In this document: positions 19,128 through 28,600 of the stretch, piece after piece
Layout: each line of letters starts with the position of its first letter
Numbering within the stretch: the first letter of the stretch is position 1
From: Verrucomicrobiota bacterium
GTDB lineage: Bacteria > Verrucomicrobiota > Verrucomicrobiia > Opitutales > Opitutaceae
NCBI GenBank assembly: GCA_016222805.1
Contig: JACRQG010000007.1
Span: 599,809 to 663,808 of the forward strand
DNA: 64,000 bases
Reading direction: 5' to 3'
Program-made: the position numbers and the translations under genes
Notes under the pieces: model-generated
Told to the model about the DNA's origin: nothing
The model's input: the letters and a program-made list of their open reading frames with translations, nothing else
The model's database searches: none

Positions 19128-21284
19128 ATGGCCAAGAAGAAGAGTTCACGCCCTGACGCCGATCAACCCGAGTTGCCCTTGGGCAACGGGACAACCCCGC
19201 CGCCTCCGCCGGCGGCCAAGGCGACTCCCGCGCCGGCGCGACCGGTCGAAACGGCGCCGGAACCGCTCTCCGCGGCACCGGTTCCGCCCCCCGTGCGGCC
19301 GCGCGGCGGCAAGGTGCAGGAAGAGGCGGCGCCGCTCGCGCAGCACTACCGCAACTGGTTCCTCGAATACGCGAGCTATGTCATCCTCGACCGCGCCGTG
19401 CCGCATCTCGACGACGGGCTCAAGCCGGTGCAGCGGCGGATTCTTCACACCCTGTGGGACATGGATGATGGCCGTTTCCACAAGGTGGCCAATGTCGTCG
19501 GGCGTACGATGTCGCTGCACCCGCACGGCGACGCCTCGATTGGGGCGGCGCTGGTGGCCATCGGGCAGCGGGCCTTCCTGATCGAGCCGCAGGGCAACTT
19601 TGGCAACACCCTTACCGGCGACGAGGCGGCGGCCCCGCGCTATATCGAGGCGCGCCTCACCCCCTTTGCCCGGGACGTCCTCTTCAACCCGAAGACCACC
19701 TCCTGGCAGCTGAGCTACGACGGCCGCGCCCGCGAGCCGGTGACGCTCCCCGCCAAGTTCCCGATCGTGCTGCTGGAAGGCGCCGAGGGCATCGCGGTCG
19801 GCCTCGCCACCAAGATCCTCCCGCACAATTTCAACGACCTCTGCCGCGCGGCGATCAATCACCTCCAGGGAAAGACCTTTCGCATCTATCCCGACTTCCC
19901 GTCCGGCGGCATCGCGGATTTCTCCGAGTACAACGACGGCGAGCGGGGCGGAAAGGTGAAGGTTCGGGCGCGGATCGAGCAGCGCTCGAAGTACCTCCTG
20001 GCCGTCACCGAGCTGCCTTTTGGGACCACCACGGAAACCCTGATCGAGTCGATCCTCGCGGCCAACGCGAAGGGGAAGATCAAGGTCCGCCATGTCGACG
20101 ACAACACCGCCGACCAGGTGGAGATTCTCATCCATCTTCCGCAGGGCAGCGACCCCGATCAGGTGATCCAGCAGCTCTACGTCTTCACGGCCTGCCAGCA
20201 AAACCTGTCGCCGGCGGCCTGCGTGATTGTCACCGAGGAGAAGACGGGCGAGGAGCGGCCGGAGTTCCTCGGCATCCGGGAAATCCTGAAGCGCTCGGTC
20301 GACCAGACAAAGGCGCTCCTCAAGCGCGAGCTCGAGATCAAGCTCGGTGAACTCGAGCAGCAGTGGCACTGGGACTCGCTGGAGCGGATCTTCATCGAGG
20401 AGCGGATCTACCGCCGGATCGAAAAGTCGAAGACCTGGGAGAGTGTCCTCGAGGAGATCCGCGAGGGCCTGAAGCCCTTCCTGAAGCAGCTGCGCCGCGA
20501 GGTGACCGACGACGACATCACGCGCCTGACCGAGATTCGCATCAAGCGCATCTCCGCCTACAACCGCTTCCAGGCGGACGAGGCGATCAAGAAGATCGAG
20601 GAGGGCATCAAGGAGACGAAGGCCAACCTGCGCAACCTCACCGGGTACGCGGTGGCGTGGTTCGAGATGCTGCAGGAGAAATACGGCAAGGGGCTCAAGC
20701 GCCGGACGCAGTACGACGAGATCGAGCAGATCAACGCGGCGGAGGTTGTGTCGGCCAACCAGCGGCTCTACGTGAATCGCGAGGACGGCTTCATCGGCCT
20801 GAACTGGCGCCAGCACGAGTTCGTGCAGGAATGCACGATCCTGGACAGTGCGCTGACGATCATGCGCGATGGTTCGCTCAAGGTCTCGAAGGTGGGCGAC
20901 AAGGTTTTCATGGGCCGCGACATCCTCCATTGCGCGGTCTGGCCGAAGGACGGCGACACCGCCTTCTACACCATGGTCTACCAGGACAAGGAGAGCGGGA
21001 AGGCCTTCGCGAAGCGCTTCCAGATTGGCGGACTTTCGCGCGACAAGCTGTACCCGCTGGTGAAGAGCGAAGGCTCGAAGGTGGTCTACTTCGAGGTGAG
21101 CAAGACCGAGAAGGAGATGCCGAAGAAGCTGATGATCTACATCGACGGCCGCAGTGGCGCGCGGATCCGGGAGTTTGAGTTTGATCTCACCAACATTCCG
21201 GTGAGCACGCGCACCGCCAAGGGCCTCACGGTCACGAAGTGGCCGGTAAAGGACGTCAAGCGCGTGGACCTGGCGCTGGGGTAG
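19128..21284 (+). CDS. parC: Topoisomerase IV subunit A (ParC-like)
   Basis: A 718-residue DNA-cleaving subunit. After a Pro/Ala-rich, probably disordered N-terminus (residues 1-70), the breakage-reunion domain begins at HYRNWFLEYASYVILDRAVP. It has VVGRTMSLHPHGDASIG, and the catalytic tyrosine Y172 in GDEAAAPRYIEARL. GAEGIAVGLATKILPHNFND and FIEERIYRR follow. The APRYIEARLTPFARDVLFNP region matches the Bacteroidota-type A subunit rather than classic GyrA, and the short C-terminal part lacks a typical GyrA box. It pairs with the B subunit at 12259-14100. Confidence 0.94.
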   Translation: MAKKKSSRPDADQPELPLGNGTTPPPPPAAKATPAPARPVETAPEPLSAAPVPPPVRPRGGKVQEEAAPLAQHYRNWFLEYASYVILDRAVPHLDDGLKPVQRRILHTLWDMDDGRFHKVANVVGRTMSLHPHGDASIGAALVAIGQRAFLIEPQGNFGNTLTGDEAAAPRYIEARLTPFARDVLFNPKTTSWQLSYDGRAREPVTLPAKFPIVLLEGAEGIAVGLATKILPHNFNDLCRAAINHLQGKTFRIYPDFPSGGIADFSEYNDGERGGKVKVRARIEQRSKYLLAVTELPFGTTTETLIESILAANAKGKIKVRHVDDNTADQVEILIHLPQGSDPDQVIQQLYVFTACQQNLSPAACVIVTEEKTGEERPEFLGIREILKRSVDQTKALLKRELEIKLGELEQQWHWDSLERIFIEERIYRRIEKSKTWESVLEEIREGLKPFLKQLRREVTDDDITRLTEIRIKRISAYNRFQADEAIKKIEEGIKETKANLRNLTGYAVAWFEMLQEKYGKGLKRRTQYDEIEQINAAEVVSANQRLYVNREDGFIGLNWRQHEFVQECTILDSALTIMRDGSLKVSKVGDKVFMGRDILHCAVWPKDGDTAFYTMVYQDKESGKAFAKRFQIGGLSRDKLYPLVKSEGSKVVYFEVSKTEKEMPKKLMIYIDGRSGARIREFEFDLTNIPVSTRTAKGLTVTKWPVKDVKRVDLALG

Positions 21285-21601
21285 CCAGGTTCGACTGAGT
21301 ATCGGGGCCCAGGCCGGAGGTTGGCGGCCTTGCAGCCCCGGACGATGGCGGCCCCAGTGGGGTTTCCGATCCCAGGGGTTTCCCTGGCGTTTCCGCGTCG
21401 GCGCGGGGGAGCCTCCGGGCCCAGGTCGCGAACGAGCTCTGAGTATCCTGTCGGATTTGCTTACATCGGAAGCGCGGAGGTTCCACGGGGTCGTTTTCAC
21501 CGGGGAAGAACTTCGATCGCATTGCTCTACGAGCCTGTAAGATGGAACGTGCGAGCGAGAGCGATGGGGGTAGTGGCCCTGGTAATGCTCGGGTATCCTG
21601 A
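21285..21601. other. 317-base intergenic region with short direct repeats
   Basis: No gene is seen. CTGAGTATC occurs at 21295-21303 and 21439-21447, and GGGCCCAGG at 21305-21313 and 21417-21425, so related blocks are repeated in rotated order. The region presumably carries the promoter of the exoprotein gene at 21602, but no clear -35/-10 pair is visible. Confidence 0.6.
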
Positions 21602-22276
21602 ATGAAAGCGCGTTTATCCCCGATCTTCCTGTTGGCGGCGTGTGCTCCCTTCGGCTTCGACGCTTCCACGGCTGATGCTGCGGTGCTTTTCTCGAACGGC
21701 ACCGCGAGTGAATTTGGCGGCTTCAACCGGTTTTCCTACGAGGATGTTTTCGTGGCGCAGGACTTCGTCCTGACCAGCTCCACGAGCTTGAGTGCGGTGG
21801 TGTTCAACGCCTTCTCCCTGACCGAGCCAGCACCGAATATCGCTTCGGTTCAGGTGAAGATCTACGCTGACAACGCCGGTGCCGTCGGAGCCGAGCTTTA
21901 CGGCGGGGTGTTCGCGCCGACGTCGATCTTCACCGAACAACGGGCCTCGTTCTCCCATTATGATTTCACCGCCGCCTTGCCGGGTTGGACGCTGGCGGCG
22001 GGAAACTACTGGTTGGGACTTCAGGCGGACCCGGCGCAGGTGGATGTGATGTGGTCAATCCCGGCGGCGAACATCGGACAAGGGGTCTACGGAAGTTGGT
22101 ATGGGAACAACGCCGGAGATCCCTCGGCCTACACGCCTTTCGCTTACGAGCATGTTTTTCGGGTCGAAGGGGATTACCAACCTTCGGTTCCCGATCTGGT
22201 GTCGACCTTTTCGCTGATGCTGCTCGCCCTTGGCGGTGGAGTGTTGGCACGGCAGAGATCGCACTCCGGTTGGTGA
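21602..22276 (+). CDS. Exoprotein with VPDSG-CTERM-like sorting tail
   Basis: A 224-residue secreted protein with a signal peptide (MKARLSPIFLLAACAPFGF). The middle is predicted beta-rich, with FNRFSYEDVFVAQDFVLTSS and ASVQVKIYADNAGAVG, a pattern common in PEP-CTERM-type exoproteins. It ends with VPDLVSTFSLMLLALGGGVL and then basic ARQR, which is the VPD motif, a hydrophobic helix and a basic tail of the verrucomicrobial exosortase-sorting signal. No exosortase gene is in the window. The function of the mature protein is unknown. Confidence 0.82.
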   Translation: MKARLSPIFLLAACAPFGFDASTADAAVLFSNGTASEFGGFNRFSYEDVFVAQDFVLTSSTSLSAVVFNAFSLTEPAPNIASVQVKIYADNAGAVGAELYGGVFAPTSIFTEQRASFSHYDFTAALPGWTLAAGNYWLGLQADPAQVDVMWSIPAANIGQGVYGSWYGNNAGDPSAYTPFAYEHVFRVEGDYQPSVPDLVSTFSLMLLALGGGVLARQRSHSGW

Positions 22277-22402
22277 CGGGACTGCTCCGAGTCGGCGTTG
22301 GCGCGGCGAGCCTGCCAGGGAACGACCGAAATGCAGGCACCAATCGGATCACGGGGACCCGTGGGTTAGCCGAGTCTGGGTCGAATCGGCGTCGATCGAT
22401 CT

Positions 22403-23356
22403 CTACACGTACAGGAGCACGTAGACCGTGAACGCCAGGGCGATGCCGCCGGCGGCGGCGGCGATGCCCCAGAGCAGGTTTCGCTTCTGGGCCGCCATCG
22501 CCAGGGTCGACACAATCACGCCCAGTTGTGCGGCGAGCATGCCATAGAAGAACCGGCTGCTGCGTCGATGGTGACGCTCCGCCGAGAGATTGCTCGCCCG
22601 CACCTGCAGTTCGTAGAGCTCGGCGATGGTCTGGTTGACGCGCGCTTCGGCGTCATAACGCAGCGCGTTGTACTGCATGCGAGCCGCGACAAAGTCGCGC
22701 CGCAGGGCGCCATCTCCGGAAATCGTCGCCAGTTGCCGTTCGCAGGCGTCGACCACTTGCGACAGGCCCCGGAAATGCTCGTCGAGCGCCAGCGCGTGGC
22801 CTTGGGCGGTGCGCAGGGCCTCGTCCAGCGGACCGCTCGTGATCTCGGTCAGCAGGCGGGCGACCTCGGCGTCAGGCTTGGAGGCCTCCAGCGCGGCGAG
22901 CGCCGCCTGCACCGCCGCGGGAAACGCGGGCGCCGTGAACTTCGGCAGGCGCCCCTCCCGCATGGCGGCCAGGGCTTCCTGCCCGGCGGGAGTCTCGATG
23001 CCGGGCGCCGCCGCCGAACCTGCCAGGGCCTGACGCAGGGCCGCGAGGTCGAGCGACCGCATCGCCTGCGTGATCATCATCTGGTCGAGGGTGGTGCGCA
23101 GCACGACCGCCCGCAGACGCTTGCCCTGAAAAAAGCTCCATTGATCACCTGCCTTGGACTGCCGTTGGGCGGCCAGCGAGCGGTCGTACTGCGCCCGGGT
23201 CATCTCGCTCGACGACAGGCCGGCGAGCATGGTTGCGATGACCGTGAGCACCACGGGGGTGACACTCAGGATCTTGCCCCATTTCGTGGGGGCGAGTTCG
23301 GCTTTGAGCTCTTCGGGGATCTCGGCTTTCAGTTTGATCTTGGGGAGTCCGGCCAT
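22403..23356 (-). CDS. DUF4337-like membrane protein
   Basis: A 317-residue protein. It has a cytoplasmic N-terminus (MAGLPKIKLKAEIPEELKAE) and one transmembrane segment at about residues 29-48 (ILSVTPVVLTVIATMLAGLS). The DQWSFFQGKRLRAVV motif typical of DUF4337 proteins follows, then a long helical, probably coiled-coil region (residues 60-250). Two C-terminal transmembrane segments (FFYGMLAAQLGVIVSTLAMA and LLWGIAAAAGGIALAFTVYV) complete it. Usual DUF4337 proteins are shorter, so the helical middle is extended. No function is known. It is divergent from the Tat protein gene at 23590. Confidence 0.72.
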   Translation of the reverse strand: MAGLPKIKLKAEIPEELKAELAPTKWGKILSVTPVVLTVIATMLAGLSSSEMTRAQYDRSLAAQRQSKAGDQWSFFQGKRLRAVVLRTTLDQMMITQAMRSLDLAALRQALAGSAAAPGIETPAGQEALAAMREGRLPKFTAPAFPAAVQAALAALEASKPDAEVARLLTEITSGPLDEALRTAQGHALALDEHFRGLSQVVDACERQLATISGDGALRRDFVAARMQYNALRYDAEARVNQTIAELYELQVRASNLSAERHHRRSSRFFYGMLAAQLGVIVSTLAMAAQKRNLLWGIAAAAGGIALAFTVYVLLYV

Positions 23357-23589
23357 GGCGTACTATGGCCCGCCATGGCACGGACGTCCAAGGTCGAAAT
23401 TCCGTGGTTCCGGGGCGGCTGGAGCCGGAAGGAACGGTCTGCGGCGCCGGCGCACAAGCGGTGCGCCGGGAAGGCCAAGAACTGCGGGGACAGATCGCGG
23501 TGGTTGCGGTTGGCTTGCAGCACCCTCGAATCGTCCGGTTTCCGCCCGGAGCCAGGCGATTGGCGGGTCTTCTTTCACCCCTTGTCACC

Positions 23590-24609
23590 ATGCGTCCGTC
23601 GTCCTCTCGACCTGACACTCCCTCCGGCCGGTCTGGCCGCGTTTCCCGTCGTCGGTTCCTCGCCCAATCGCTGCCGGCGGTGGTGGCGGCGCCGCTGGTG
23701 CTGAGCCTCGAGGAAAAGGCGCTCGCGGGCGCGGCGCCGGCGGGCGCGACGGCGGGAGCGGCACCCAGGGAGAAGTCCCCGATGGGCAAGCTCGGCAAGC
23801 TGGACGTGAGCCGGCTGATCTGCGGCGGCAACCTGATCAGCGGTTATGCGCACAGCCGCGACCTTCTCTACGTCTCGACCCTGCTGAAGCACTACTTCAC
23901 CGAAGAGAAGATCTTCGAGACCTGGGCGCGGTGCGAAGCCTTTGGCATCAATACGATGGTGGCCTCCTCCTCGGATCCCCGCGTGGCCCGTCTCTACCGC
24001 GAGTACGTGAAGCGGGGCGGGAAGATCCAGTACATCGCGCAGGTGAACCCGAAGCCCGATGACATGACGACCTCGATCCGCGAGGCGGCCGATGCCGGCG
24101 CGGTGGCGGGTTTCCTGCTCGGCAACATCGGCGACAAGTGGGTTCGGGAAGGCGCGGTCGGACGCGTGGGCGAGGCCGTGGAGATCATCCGGGATCACGG
24201 GTTGATCGCCGGGGTGGCCGGACACGAACTGCGCACCCCGATGGCGGTGGACAAGGCGAAGATCGCGGTCGATTTCTACGTGAAGACGCTGCACCAGGAC
24301 AACTACTGGTCGAAGCGCCGCCCGGAACAGACGGCCGAGGTGATCGATAATTACCGGACCGACAACTACTGGTGCCGCGACTGCCAGGAGACGGTCGACT
24401 ACTTCGCCAAAGTGAAGAAGCCGTGGATCGCGTACAAGGTGCTGGCGGCCGGGGCGATTCCGGCCCGCGAAGGGTTCCGCTTCGCCTTCGAAAGCGGCGC
24501 GGACTTCGCGCTAGTGGGAATGTTCGATTTCCAGATTGATGTGGACGTCGCCATCACCCGGCAGGTGCTGGCCTCCAAGCTCAATCGCACCCGGGCGTGG
24601 ATTGCGTGA
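23590..24609 (+). CDS. Tat-exported aldo/keto reductase-like protein
   Basis: A 339-residue protein. The ATG at 23590 gives a twin-arginine signal (SGRVSRRRFLAQSLPAVVAA). The body has LGKLDVSRLICGGNLISGYA, FGINTMVASSSD, a TIM-barrel-like succession of strands (VAGFLLGNIGD, AGVAGHELRT) and PWIAYKVLAAGAI. This is the abbreviated aldo/keto-reductase-like barrel found in Planctomycetota and Verrucomicrobiota. The classical D-Y-K-H catalytic set is not obvious, so enzymatic activity is uncertain. Confidence 0.82.
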   Translation: MRPSSSRPDTPSGRSGRVSRRRFLAQSLPAVVAAPLVLSLEEKALAGAAPAGATAGAAPREKSPMGKLGKLDVSRLICGGNLISGYAHSRDLLYVSTLLKHYFTEEKIFETWARCEAFGINTMVASSSDPRVARLYREYVKRGGKIQYIAQVNPKPDDMTTSIREAADAGAVAGFLLGNIGDKWVREGAVGRVGEAVEIIRDHGLIAGVAGHELRTPMAVDKAKIAVDFYVKTLHQDNYWSKRRPEQTAEVIDNYRTDNYWCRDCQETVDYFAKVKKPWIAYKVLAAGAIPAREGFRFAFESGADFALVGMFDFQIDVDVAITRQVLASKLNRTRAWIA

Positions 24610-24622
24610 AGCAGGACTTACG

Positions 24623-24646
24623 GGACTAAAGGACCAAGGGACCAAA
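24623..24646. repeat. Tandem 8-mer GGACYAAR x3
   Basis: Three consecutive 8-base units, GGACTAAA, GGACCAAG and GGACCAAA, lie in the 105-base gap between the Tat protein gene and the DUF1080 gene. No function is assigned. Confidence 0.7.
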
Positions 24647-24714
24647 GGGTCGCCCGAGGGCGGTCTGGTCTGGACGGAAGCTGGGCTTCGCTCACGCTAG
24701 TGTGCACTTTCCCC

Positions 24715-25428
24715 ATGAGAACATTCCGATTCATCCTCGTATCCGCGGTTGCCGGCGTGCTACTGGCGGCCTTTTCCCTCCAGGCGGCTGATGCAAAGAA
24801 GTCCAGCGACGGCTGGCAGACCTGGTTCAAGGACGGCCTCGGCGACGCCAAGGTCGTGAGCGGCACCGCGTCCTACAAGGTCGAGAACGGCGTCCTGGTT
24901 GGTACGACGGTCGATGGGAGCCCGAACAGTTTCCTGATCAAGGGGCCGTATCGCGACTTCGAACTCGAGTTCGAGGTCAACGTCGACGACCAGCTCAATT
25001 CCGGCGTGCAGGTGCGCAGCAGGGTGGTGAAGGAAGGAGATCCGATGCCGAGCGGCACGAAAGCCAAGAAGGCGCATCCTCCCGGGCGGGTCTACGGCCC
25101 CCAGTGTGAGATCGCGATCAACGGCACGGCGGGGGATTTCTACGACGAGGCTCGGCGGGCGACCTGGTGGAGTGACGAGACCAACACCCGCGCGGCGATG
25201 CGCACGGAAGCGGCGAAGGCGGCCTTCAAGAAGGGCGAGTGGAACAAGTTTCGCATCGTGGTGAAGGGCGACCGCTACCAGAGTTGGGTGAACGGCGTGC
25301 CCACGGCGGATTTCCGCCAGCCGAATGATCCCGAGGGCTACATTGGCTTCCAGGTGCACGGCATCAAGAAGGGCACGGGCCCCTACAGCGTGCGCTGGCG
25401 CAACGTGCGCTTCCGCGAGTTGAAGTGA
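24715..25428 (+). CDS. Secreted DUF1080 (3-keto-disaccharide hydrolase-like) protein
   Basis: A 237-residue protein. The signal peptide RFILVSAVAGVLLAAFSLQA is followed by the concanavalin-like DUF1080 domain (PF06439), with FLIKGPYRDFELEFEVNVDD, NSGVQVRSRV, PPGRVYGPQCEI and WNKFRIVVKGDRYQSWVNGV. DUF1080 proteins have been linked to cleavage of 3-keto-glycosides, often together with GFO/IDH oxidoreductases. None of those are adjacent here, but the FAD oxidoreductase at 9566 and the Tat protein at 23590 are typical genomic companions. The ATG at 24715 is chosen to start the signal peptide. Confidence 0.88.
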   Translation: MRTFRFILVSAVAGVLLAAFSLQAADAKKSSDGWQTWFKDGLGDAKVVSGTASYKVENGVLVGTTVDGSPNSFLIKGPYRDFELEFEVNVDDQLNSGVQVRSRVVKEGDPMPSGTKAKKAHPPGRVYGPQCEIAINGTAGDFYDEARRATWWSDETNTRAAMRTEAAKAAFKKGEWNKFRIVVKGDRYQSWVNGVPTADFRQPNDPEGYIGFQVHGIKKGTGPYSVRWRNVRFRELK

Positions 25429-25530
25429 GGATTGGCCGGCGGGGCCGTCGGCTCCGGGGCACGCTCACGGAGCCGGCATGGGGTGTGGGCGCGGCGAACC
25501 TTCCGCGCCATCGTGGATTGAGCCACGGAG

Positions 25531-25560
25531 CCGCGGGGCGTGGTCGCCCCGCCTACAGGC
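25531..25560. repeat. GC-rich palindrome (REP-like), copy 2
   Basis: A single unit, CCGCGGGGCGTGGTC then GCCCCGCCTACAGGC, lies between the converging ends of the DUF1080 gene and the giant Ig-like protein gene. It has the same core and CCTACAGG end as the other copies. Confidence 0.75.
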
Positions 25561-25641
25561 GAAGCAGGGTGACGGGAAGCACGCGGCTACTCGGTGGGCG
25601 CGCCGTTCCCCTACGCCGGGTCCTGCGCCCGGCGCGATGAA

Positions 25642-28600
25642 TCAAGGGGCGAGTTCGTAGACCTCGATCAAGGCCACTCCCGTCGCTCCCGACTTCCCGG
25701 AGACCTGTGCGGTGTAGGCGCCGGGCTGGAGCGTGAGCACAAGGGCGGCATCGCGGCTGCCGGGGACGAGAGGGAAGGCGCCGACGGCGGCGGCGCCCAG
25801 GGAGACCTCCGAAGCGATGCCACCACCGACGGGGGAACCCCAGTTGTCGTTGCTGGCGATGGTCTGCGTGCCGGCGAGGATGGTGAGCACCGGATCGACC
25901 AGCGCCCCGCCGACTCCGAAGGAACCCAGCGTGGGACCGACCCCCCGCACCAGCACGCGCTTGGGGCCGTTGCCTCCCACCACGATGCCGGCGATGAGCA
26001 GATCGTCGTCGGCGCCGACGCGCCCGCGCGTGGCGATGTTGATCAGCCGCGGCGCGTTTGAGAGCGCGAGACCGCCGGCGTCGTAGACCTCCACCAGCGC
26101 GATGCCGCCGGAGCCGGAGGCGGGGGTCACCTGGGCGGTGTAGCTGCCGGGATCGAGGGTCAGCAACAGCGCCGCATCGCGACCGCCAGCGGGCAACGGG
26201 AAGCCGCCGACAGTGGCAGTGGCAGAGACGAGGCCGCTCGCGCCGGGCTCGGTGCTCCAGTTGTCGCTTTCGCCGATCCGGTTGGCGCCGCGGAAGACGG
26301 TGAGCTTTGGGTCGGGCGCGGTTCCCGTGACCCCGAACCCGGCCAGGGCCGGTCCAATCGCGCGGAGCAGGACCGTCCGCGCGGCGGCGCCGTCGACCAC
26401 GAAGCCCGCGATCATCGCATCCTCCCCGGAGCCGATCCGCCCGCGGGTGGAGATGTTGGCGAGACGATCGGTGCGGAGAGCGCCGTCGAACAAACCCGCG
26501 AACGAGACGCTGGCGAACGGCGCCCGATCGGCGGAAAGGACCATGCCGGTGCTGGAGGGGATGAGGGTGAGCGTGAAGCGCGTGCCGCTGCTGCTGGTGC
26601 CGGCGGTGCGCCCGTCGGTCGAGGTGGTGAGCAGAGCCGCGTCGACGGTCGATCCGGTCTGCGCCAACAGGAGGCCGCGACCATCGGGGGCGATAATGGC
26701 GTGGGACACGCCGGTGCCGCCGTTGGTCGCGGGGAGCAGGAAGTAGCTCCAGAAACTGGATCCCGTGCTGCGGGAGCCGGCCGCGGTGAGGTTCAGGGAA
26801 GGGATGGTGACGGAAAACGTGCCGTCGGCGTTCACCGCGCCGTGGACCGTGCGGCTGGCTGCGCCGGAAAGATCGCGGGCTGCAGTCACGAAGGATCCTT
26901 CGGCGCGCAGGTTCACCGTATCGGCCACCAAGGTGAGACGTGACGCGGGGGTCGACACCAGCAGGACGCCGGTGCCATCGGGCCGCACGTAGAGGAAGGT
27001 ATGCGTGAGGGTATCGCCGGAGCCGGTCGTGGCTTGGTAAACGCCGGCCAGTCCGCGGGCGTCCAGCGGGGCGGCGGACGACAGATCGGCGTTCAGGAGA
27101 GTCAGCGCGAGAAAGCCCCGATCGTTGGTGACGACGAGCAGGCGCCCGCTGGCGAGCGCGAGCAGCCGCACCGGCGTGCCCGCGACGCGCAGCGTTCCGG
27201 CCGTGAGGTAAGTGCCGCGCGCCCACTGTTGCACCTGCGTCTGGCCCTCCCACGCGCGGATCGAATAAAGCGCGTTGCCGATCCAGGTGGCGTCCGTGAT
27301 GTCGTTGGCGAGGCTGCCGACCGAGGCGAGGTCGGCGTTCAGCACGCGCCCATTGGCCGAGGCAAGCAGTGAACCGTCGACGTTGAAGCGGATCGGCGGA
27401 GTCACCGTCCCGCCCGAACTTGCTCCCTGGTTGCTCGTGCCCGTCACCAGGGCGCCGTTGGCCTGGATGATCTCGTACTGCAATCCGCTCGAGAAGGCCG
27501 GCGTCGAGTAGAGGCGGCGGCTGGCCGGCTGCCACGCGAGTCCCGTGGCCTCATAGAGGCTGACGTTGTTGAAGCGCGGCCCCGTGCTGGCGCCAAAGAC
27601 GACCCGCTTGTCGCCGCTGTTGCCACTGTTGGCGATGTTCACGCTGACCAGGTCGCCGAGATCGGTGACGGCGCGGACCTGGTGGGTCAGGTTGAAAAGG
27701 ACACGTTCCGTGCTGGTGGCGGCCAGGGTGATCTCCGTGACCACGCCGTCGGGATAGACGGCGAGGGCCCGCCGGTTTCCGGGTTGGTGAAAAAGGCGAA
27801 TCGGGGCGTCCCGCAGGGTCAGGTTGGGGAGAAACTGACGGGTGGCGGGATTCCAGCGGACGAAACCCTGGAGCGTCCGGCTGAACACGTGTACCAGGTC
27901 GTTTTCCCCGAGGAAGGCGTCGTCGATGGAGAATCGTCCGGAGGGCAGGCTCACGGCCAGGGGTGGCGTCGCCGCCCGGAAACTGGCAGCCGCAACCTTG
28001 GTGACGGTGAGGGCGGTCGAGCCGGGCACGGGCGCGGCGAAGACAAAGGTGTCGGTGTTGCGGGTGAACAGGCGCAGTCCGGCCCGGGTGAGAGAGGTCC
28101 GGCCGGTCTCGAGAAAAGTCTCGGCACTGGCGGTGGCCAGGAGTGGGCCGCGCAGCAGGACGGCGGTGCCGTCGGACCGAAAGGCGAGATCGGTGAGCGG
28201 CTCGCCGAACGAGCCGGCATAGGTGAGATCCCGGGTCCGGTAGACGGTGCCGGATTCGTCACTGACCAGCTGCGCCCCGGGAAAAACCCGCGGGCTCGTG
28301 CCCACCGGCATGTCGCCATGGTAGGGTGAGTCCGACACCGTGCCGAATCGTCCGTCGGCGCCGACCGTGAACATCATGATGTCGGAAGGGGAGATCCCGG
28401 TCGTGCGACCGAAGCCCTTCCCAATCGACGGGGCAAAGACCACGTTCTGCAACCCGTAGGAAATGTAGCCGGCGCTGGTGGTGGGTCCGGGTTGCAGGGT
28501 CGAGCGGTTGAGCGTGTTGTAGTTGCCGGAGCTGTAGGAGTCGTTCGACGTGCCGTTGAAGTAGAGGAAGTCGCCGTACGCGAGCAGCGTGGTGATGGAG

